From CALMEE01 sp041748315 (GTDB lineage Bacteria; Planctomycetota; Planctomycetia; Pirellulales; Pirellulaceae): a DNA stretch of 20,253 nucleotides. The position numbers were made by a program, and so were the translations under genes. Location: assembly GCA_041748315.1 (NCBI GenBank), contig JBGTDM010000265.1, positions 1 through 20,253 of the forward strand. Direction: 5' to 3'. The notes beneath the pieces are model-generated. The model was not told the DNA's origin and made no database searches. It worked only from the letters and a program-made list of their open reading frames with translations. How positions within the stretch are numbered: the stretch's first letter is position 1; each line of letters starts with the position of its first letter. Below are positions 16,901-20,253 of this stretch, piece after piece.

Positions 16901-17098
16901 CAGCGTCCCCTGCTCTATCAGTTCGCCTGGAGCCGTTATGATTCTGGCATTAGTGAGAGCGTGAACCGAAGGCGTATTCGCTCGCAAACCTACCAGCGGC
17001 TCGGTTTGAGCATGGACCATCGATCCAATCAAACCCATCAATGCCCAAAACAAACAATTTAGCCCTAACAAAAAACGCCGAATCATAATTTCTCCCAC
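13910..17098 (-). CDS. Exported protein with two tandem amidohydrolase modules
   Basis: A 1062-residue protein with a signal peptide (MIRRFLLGLNCLFWALMGLI, ending near VHAQ; an in-frame ATG at 17098 adds four residues). Module 1 (about 45-430) has the barrel entry PGLIDAHADIG with H104 and D106, so the second histidine of HxH is an aspartate. A beta-rich segment (about 435-535, LDGKLTIGRRSGRLTGTWK) follows. Then comes an acidic linker (about 540-566, DEDEEDSDPETEAADGE), running into an RRRRR stretch near 571. Module 2 (about 658-1062) has PGLIDAHLHSG with H722 and H724, further histidines in HVMHG, QTHSYRQDE and VFHHG, and LHSDNS near the end, so it looks catalytically complete. The product should act in the periplasm on an amide, ester or cyclic substrate I cannot name. 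It is upstream in the operon with the amidohydrolase-like gene at 12550-13848. Confidence 0.87.
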   Translation of the reverse strand: MGEIMIRRFLLGLNCLFWALMGLIGSMVHAQTEPLVGLRANTPSVHALTNARIITAPGELIEQGTLIIRDGLIAGVGVNLEIPADARVWDLEGRSIYPGLIDAHADIGLEESTTNSGGGAAYWNPQVRPELLVSKEFSGSNNASQALRSQGVTVAMVIPRLGIFRGQTAVVSLASGNPRDLILNSGNVQSISFSRSGALGGSYPTSGMGAIALMRQVLLDAQWYGEAHQIYEGNPNQSARPERNDSLAALQAVIAGEQPLLFESRNELELLRALRISEEFSLKPWIRGSGNEYRILDVVGQIELPLIVPVNFPSSPNVSHPEESLQVSLSALRHWQVAPENPAKLAAMGIEFVITSDGSPSNLLRNVRQAVTRGLDPDVALAALTTRPAKLLGIDATHGSVEAGKVANLVVVEGKLFEGRGRIYDVWVDGNRFEISAPVPLDPRGEWDVESSGEPQLDGKLTIGRRSGRLTGTWKTESLESINFLNEAGRLRFTLKGDSMELPGKLRMSASVSHDEMFGWGELPDGRHINWKAKRLKDAPEESADEDEEDSDPETEAADGEVSEGDSDEPPRRRRRPDSPDYLGHDAMTSGDIEVGPRAMTPTGAESAFEIGLSENSNATPSIGEWPGGARTGVSGSDVRGSEVRPFNDFGRTTPPVQVEHLLVRNATIWTMGPLGKLENADLLVHRGKVIEVGSSLAPPAGSVTIIDATGLHITPGLIDAHLHSGILGGVNETGHAIVPEVRIGDVLDINTIWTYRQLAGGLTAAHVMHGSANPIGGQNQTLKLRWGLLPEDLKIANAPRTVKFALGENVIRREGRYPSSRMGVEQIIRDNFQAALEYQRLHDEWKETKQGIPPRRNLRLEALVDIVRGDILIQTHSYRQDEILMLIRLAEEFGAKIDVFHHGVEAYRVAPELKAHGAGAVVWSDWSSFKIESFNATTYNARLLTEAGVVTSLHSDNSQIASRMNWEAAKLLRTGLTEEQALALVTINTATVLGVNDQIGSLEPGKDADFVIWSGHPLSTRTRAQQTWIDGTRYFDLDEDRELRKQVVSERAKLIQELLNN

Positions 17099-17556
17099 GC
17101 ATGTCTTTCGAGGTTGCTATTCATACACAGCCATGCCGTCGATTTCAAATTACCGGAATCAATGCAAGCTTGCTGTTGGCAGTCCAAGTCACAAATCGAA
17201 TCAGTTGATCACGTATTGGATTTAGGCTTTCATCTGAACATCGCACTGGAACTAACCGCGCCGATACCGCCAGAGGTTAGCGCCAATGATTAAGAACAAT
17301 TGGTATCGATCAACGATAAGTCCGTGCTCTCAAAGCAACAGGAACCGTTATCCAGAATTAGCTTGCGAGACTCTTAGTATAACACCGGTTGCGGATTGTT
17401 CAGCGACGTAGATTGGCGCAATGGCCCCAGTAGCAGCCATTGACCGTTTTGTATCTTACATTAACGCTAAGAAACTGTTTGGTATTTGCCTCAATCAGCC
17501 ATCGCGCAATTCTTCGATGAACTGTCGAAGGAAAATTTGCTGGAAAAATCCCAATC

Positions 17557-17586
17557 CCTCCATGGTCCTCCATGGTCCTCCATGGT
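17557..17586. repeat. Three tandem copies of a 10-base unit
   Basis: CCTCCATGGT is repeated exactly three times head to tail. Each copy contains the palindrome CCATGG. Because the unit is not a multiple of three, copy-number change would shift any reading frame across it. Confidence 0.95.
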
Positions 17587-17803
17587 TTTGGTCCATTTCA
17601 CGTTGCAACACATTATCAGTATCCAATCCACGTCCCCGATCTCCAACGGATCAGATTTTTCGATCAATCTCAAATGAAAATGATTTCAACGCGTTCACAA
17701 AATTTTGGGAGAAGTCGTCGTTTCGTCTGAAGCCCGTAGGATCAATTCGATGATGGCCCAATGTTTCTTGGCTCTCGTGGTTTTTTTGCCAAAATTCTTC
17801 GAG

Positions 17804-17829
17804 TAGAATCATCGTTTAGAATCATCGTT
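17804..17829. repeat. Two tandem copies of a 13-base unit
   Basis: TAGAATCATCGTT occurs twice in immediate succession, 25 bases before the ATG of the small membrane-protein gene. Each copy begins with TAGAAT, which resembles a -10 box, so the duplication could affect its promoter; no well-spaced -35 box is evident. Confidence 0.9.
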
Positions 17830-17854
17830 TATTCGTTTACTGTCGCGAGATGAC

Positions 17855-18342
17855 ATGTCACAGTTACTCCTTTATGACCCCTTTCCAAAGAATCCGTACG
17901 CCCAACCGATGAGACAACCCGGGTTTGGTCAACACCAGATGCGGCCATCGTCAACGAAAATCGTTGCCCCGGGAATTGCTTTGATCGTCGTGGGAGTGTT
18001 GGGTCTAATCATGTCGTCGATCAGCATTGTGGTCGCATTGGTGGTGGCCAGCCTCGACTCGATCCAAATATGCCAGATTGGTTGAACGAAATGGAACGCG
18101 GCAGTCGGGGGATCGTTGCTGCCTTGGTACAGGTCGCATTTGTCATCGTGAACGGTGTTATCATTTTTGGCGGTGCCATGATGATACGAGTCAAACTATG
18201 GGGATTGGCCTTTGCCGCTGCGATCTTGGCGATGATTAACTTCGGAAATTGTTGTTGTGTTATTGGGATGCCGATTGGGATTTGGTCGGTTATCATTCTG
18301 AATATGGTTGACGTGCGTCAGGCATTCGCGAACAACCAATGA
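17855..18342 (+). pseudogene. Small three-helix membrane protein, interrupted by a frameshift
   Basis: Two overlapping frames encode successive parts of one protein. Frame one (17855-18085, 76 codons) has a Gln/Pro-rich head (NPYAQPMRQPGFGQHQ) and a first membrane helix (IALIVVGVLGLIMSSISIVV). The second frame, open from before 18040 to 18342, continues with GGQPRLDPNMPDWLNEME, a second helix (VAFVIVNGVIIFGG) and a third region ending GMPIGIWSVIILNMVDVRQAF. That layout and the closing PIGIW motif match a small membrane-protein family I recall from planctomycetes. The shift is a missing base (or two extra) near 18035-18048, within ATTGGTGGTGGCC; adding one G there would give ALVGGQPRLDPN. No slippery heptamer is present, so a programmed frameshift is unlikely. 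It is either a recent pseudogene or a sequencing error. Function unknown. Confidence 0.65.
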
Positions 18343-18407
18343 TCATTTAAAGGGGGCGAGATCGATGCGATTGCCCCAGTCTTCGTCCGACAGCGCCAGG
18401 TATGTAC

Positions 18408-18427
18408 GTCAGCCTTTCCAGGCTGAC
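18408..18427. repeat. REP-like palindrome, copy 1
   Basis: GTCAGCCT-TTCC-AGGCTGAC forms a perfect 8-base-pair stem with a 4-base loop. It is preceded by CCAGGTATGTAC, which recurs in similar form before copy 2. This sequence type is one I recall as a dispersed intergenic repeat in Pirellulales genomes. Confidence 0.8.
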
Positions 18428-18434
18428 CCAATCC

Positions 18435-18457
18435 TCCCGGTTTGGCACAAACCAGGT
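18435..18457. repeat. Hairpin between the two REP-like palindromes
   Basis: Centred on GGTTTG-GCA-CAAACC, a six-base-pair stem with a three-base loop, inside the 37-base spacer between the two palindromes. It makes the whole block a three-hairpin structure. Confidence 0.6.
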
Positions 18458-18464
18458 ATACGGC

Positions 18465-18484
18465 GTCAGCCTGGAAAGGCTGGC
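18465..18484. repeat. REP-like palindrome, copy 2
   Basis: GTCAGCCT-GGAA-AGGCTGGC has the same arms as copy 1 with the loop reverse-complemented and one arm base changed (A to G near the end, giving a terminal-region G-T/wobble-type mismatch). It is preceded by CCAGGTATACGGC. Together with copy 1 it forms a paired, REPIN-like arrangement. Confidence 0.78.
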
Positions 18485-19190
18485 CTATAGCTTTGCATCG
18501 AGCCGGCGCTGTAGGACTAAACGCCCGGAATCGCGTTTGTTTTAACGATGGTGTCGCCGCGACGGGATTTTTGAGTACGCACCACAACGCGAATTTTGGA
18601 GTTGCGCTGCAAAAACGTCAAATCCGTTTACCACCGCTTCGCGCTGCCAACAAAGTCGGTTGGTTCGATAAAGCGTCAGTATCCTCGCCTTTCAATTTTC
18701 AATGTTTTAGTCATCAAATTGGCTAGACAAGGCTCTTTGACGCTGTTTTTACAGGTTTCAAGCTCAATTTCCGCTCGTACTGGATACGAATTGTCCAGCG
18801 GTGTTGCCCCAATGCATCGCCTGTCCTTGGCACCAGCATTTTTTTCATGCCCCCCAAAGTAGGGTATTCAGGAAGTTTTTTTCTTGTAAATTGGCAAATT
18901 GCGTTACAAGTGATTTGTGGCCAGATCGTTCCAGTCCCCCATGGAGTGGCGAATGACGGATCGAGACTTGCGAACTCGGGCGACCGTCAGATCTCGCATT
19001 GTGCAGCCAGAAAGGAATTCCACAAGATTTGCTCTGTAATCGTGCCATCAACGTTGAGCGGGAGTGTCCCACTCAGTTGACATTAGCGTTGCTGCATGGT
19101 TGTCGCGCGACTTGATGAGGTTTCCTTGACTTTTTTGAGGCTGCTGGCCAAGATCCGTAGTTTTTCACCTTTGTCTCGGAATTTGAATCC

Positions 19191-19964
19191 ATGAGCCTAT
19201 TGGCAGTTTTATATCGACTTGTTCCTGATTCTCCTATTTTGGTCGCGGGCAATCGGGAAGAGTGCTTTGACCGCAAATGCCCGACCCCAACCATTCAATC
19301 AGGAAAACCGCGTATTCTAGCCAGCGTTGACAACTCAACCGGCGGGACTTACTTGGGCGTAAACCAGCACGGCATGTTTTGTGGGGCAATTCCACGTCGT
19401 AAGCCCGTGGACCCGATCAGTCCGAAATCCAGAGGGAGTTTATGCCGTGATATGTTGAAAACGGGATCAGCGCGGCAATCTGTTGATTTGGCATTGGAAG
19501 CCCTGCATTCCGGGCAATACCGAGGGGTGAATTATGTGGTGGCCGACTCGGAATCCGGGTGGGTGATCCACGCTGGCAACGAAATTAATGTGGTCGAATT
19601 GGAGGATGGTTTGAGCATCATTGGCTCGAATGATTTGGATGATCCCCGAGACGAAAGGGTTTCGCTTGCTCGCCGCCTGTTGACGTTGCAGATGTTGGAC
19701 TCGCCGGTCAAATTCCTGGCGGTTGCCAGCAAAGTGTTCTCACGTGCCCCGATGGGATCGAATCGACCCAGCATGGTCATCCGTAACCGTGATTTTGGAA
19801 CGGTGAGTTCGACGCTGATTGCACTTGGTAAAAAGCCGCGTGATGCGATTTATCAATATGCGAATGGCTCTCCAGACCAGGTCAAGTACGAAGATTTTTC
19901 GCCGATGTTGCGTGATATCCTCAGTCGTGGGTTGCGGGAGTCTCGAGCCAGAGCGACCGCTTGA
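19191..19964 (+). CDS. TANGO2/NRDE-family protein
   Basis: A 257-residue member of the NRDE (TANGO2, transport and Golgi organisation 2) family, whose fold resembles N-terminal nucleophile hydrolases; eukaryotic members are linked to haem and lipid handling. The family signature appears as NREE at 21-24, in AGNREECFDR. Other matches are the early segment LVPDSPILVAGN, GTYLGVNQHGMFCG, and NYVVADSESGWVIHAGN. Bacterial members generally begin M-C, with Cys2 as presumed nucleophile; here residue 2 is serine. The ATG at 19191 gives the correct family N-terminus; no Shine-Dalgarno sequence is visible. There is no signal peptide, so it is likely cytoplasmic. It is isolated, with long gene-poor flanks. 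Confidence 0.88.
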   Translation: MSLLAVLYRLVPDSPILVAGNREECFDRKCPTPTIQSGKPRILASVDNSTGGTYLGVNQHGMFCGAIPRRKPVDPISPKSRGSLCRDMLKTGSARQSVDLALEALHSGQYRGVNYVVADSESGWVIHAGNEINVVELEDGLSIIGSNDLDDPRDERVSLARRLLTLQMLDSPVKFLAVASKVFSRAPMGSNRPSMVIRNRDFGTVSSTLIALGKKPRDAIYQYANGSPDQVKYEDFSPMLRDILSRGLRESRARATA

Positions 19965-19989
19965 TTTTGAGTCAAAACTCGTGGTTTCG

Positions 19990-20013
19990 TCGAAAGATGG
20001 ACTTGTCTTTCGA
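19990..20013 (+). terminator. Candidate hairpin terminator after the NRDE gene
   Basis: TCGAAAGA and TCTTTCGA form a perfect eight-base-pair stem around an eight-base loop, 25 bases after the stop, followed by only TTT. A second palindrome, TTTTGA-G-TCAAAA, sits right after the stop at 19965-19977. The stem is AT-rich and the U-tract short, so this is tentative. Confidence 0.35.
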
Positions 20014-20152
20014 TTTAGAAGCTGCGCAGGATTTGCTGTAAGAGTCAGCGTCTGAAAAAAAATCTTTGTCAATATTAAGAGTTCGGTTGCTGAAGATCAG
20101 CCGGAACGCACTAGCCCGCATTTCTCCCATGGAAAGCGTCGAGAGGGGCCAT

Positions 20153-20174
20153 CTGCCGCTGGGGACAGCGGCAG
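20153..20174. repeat. Inverted repeat in the right-edge palindrome cluster
   Basis: CTGCCGCT and AGCGGCAG form a perfect eight-base-pair GC-rich stem with loop GGGGAC. It lies ten bases before the next palindrome. No T-run follows, so it is not an obvious intrinsic terminator. Confidence 0.75.
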
Positions 20175-20183
20175 CTACAGTAG

Positions 20184-20222
20184 GTCGGCCTGTCCTCAGG
20201 CCGACACATCCTCAGGCCGACA
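20184..20222. repeat. REP-like palindrome plus a duplicated half
   Basis: GTCGGCCTG-TCCT-CAGGCCGAC (20184-20205) is a perfect nine-base-pair stem with a four-base loop. Its right half, TCCTCAGGCCGACA, is repeated 16 bases on (20193-20206 and 20209-20222). The arms are related to the palindromes at 18408 and 18465, with A-T replaced by G-C at one paired stem position. Confidence 0.82.
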
Positions 20223-20253
20223 TTTTGACCTGAACGCACCGTTGCCCACAACA

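Larger units (their letters stand above)
17099..17854. other. Gene-poor spacer (756 bases)
   Basis: No supported gene. It separates the divergent amidohydrolase operon and small membrane-protein gene, so it should hold promoters for both. The open frame around 17421-17753 has low-quality, Arg/Ser/Pro-rich content. It contains two short tandem repeats, listed separately. A fragment near 17486-17560 (QFFDELSKENLLEKSQSL) reads somewhat protein-like but runs into the 10-base repeat and has no clear start. Confidence 0.45.
18343..19190. other. Gene-poor region (848 bases) containing REP-like hairpins
   Basis: No supported gene. Open frames overlapping the palindromes (for example 18308-18490 and 18318-18587) owe their peptide content (RQPFQAD, QPGKA) to the repeat itself. 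A short hairpin GTCGC-C-GCGAC at 18553-18563 is followed by a T-run at 18568-18572 and could be a weak terminator. Another small one, GAGTG-TCC-CACTC, is at 19062-19074. The remainder shows nothing I can name. Confidence 0.45.

Noticed and set aside
17421..17753. 110-codon plus-strand frame in the spacer after the amidohydrolase operon
   Set aside because: Arg/Ser/Pro/Asn-rich composition without motifs, crosses the 10-base tandem repeat, and no plausible ribosome binding site.
18040..18085. Programmed -1 frameshift in the small membrane-protein gene
   Set aside because: No X-XXY-YYZ slippery heptamer and no strong downstream structure; a base deletion or read error is simpler.
18308..18587. 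Open frames on both strands with peptides such as RQPFQAD and QPGKAG
   Set aside because: They are translations of the REP-like palindromes and flanks; the same peptide appears on both strands because the DNA is palindromic.

Overview
The window looks like a chromosomal stretch from a planctomycete, most likely in or near Pirellulales (Rhodopirellula/Blastopirellula-like). This is inferred from recalled protein character, not from a search. The signs are a very large CcsA-type cytochrome c assembly protein with a long soluble N-terminal region, a DNA methyltransferase with a long lineage-style C-terminal extension, paired secreted amidohydrolases, weak Shine-Dalgarno signals, gene-poor spacers of several hundred bases and dispersed palindromes of the type GTCAGCCT-loop-AGGCTGAC. 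No phage, plasmid, insertion sequence, CRISPR array, tRNA or rRNA was recognised.

Left part (1-6611): the 3' part of a ccsA/resC-like gene (+) converges on a solitary beta-class DNA methyltransferase (-) that carries a GIY-YIG-like C-terminal domain. Next come a secreted trypsin/PDZ (DegP/HtrA-like) protease (-) and a DksA/TraR-type zinc-finger protein (-), preceded by a possible small upstream ORF.

Middle part (6612-12549): a 562-base gene-free divergent spacer leads into a 940-codon membrane-anchored protein with a degenerate FHA-like N-terminus, a coiled coil and a long acidic disordered region. A queuosine locus follows: queF and a TIM-barrel sugar isomerase/epimerase form a probable (-) operon, divergent from queE (+). 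QueE makes 7-carboxy-7-deazaguanine early in the pathway and QueF reduces preQ0 to preQ1. The steps between them (QueC), and QueD, are not in the window.

Right part (12550-20253): two exported amidohydrolase-superfamily genes lie in a (-) operon. The upstream one has two amidohydrolase modules. Of the three modules, only one keeps a canonical HxH metal motif. A gene-poor zone follows with short tandem repeats, a small three-helix membrane protein split by a frameshift, REP-like hairpins, a TANGO2/NRDE-family protein and a second cluster of related palindromes at the window edge.

The most distinctive observations are the methyltransferase/GIY-YIG fusion lacking an obvious catalytic glutamate, the graded loss of metal ligands across the three amidohydrolase modules, and two REP-like palindromes whose stems differ by a paired A-T to G-C change that keeps the hairpin. 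I found no clear evidence of a wholly new multi-gene system.
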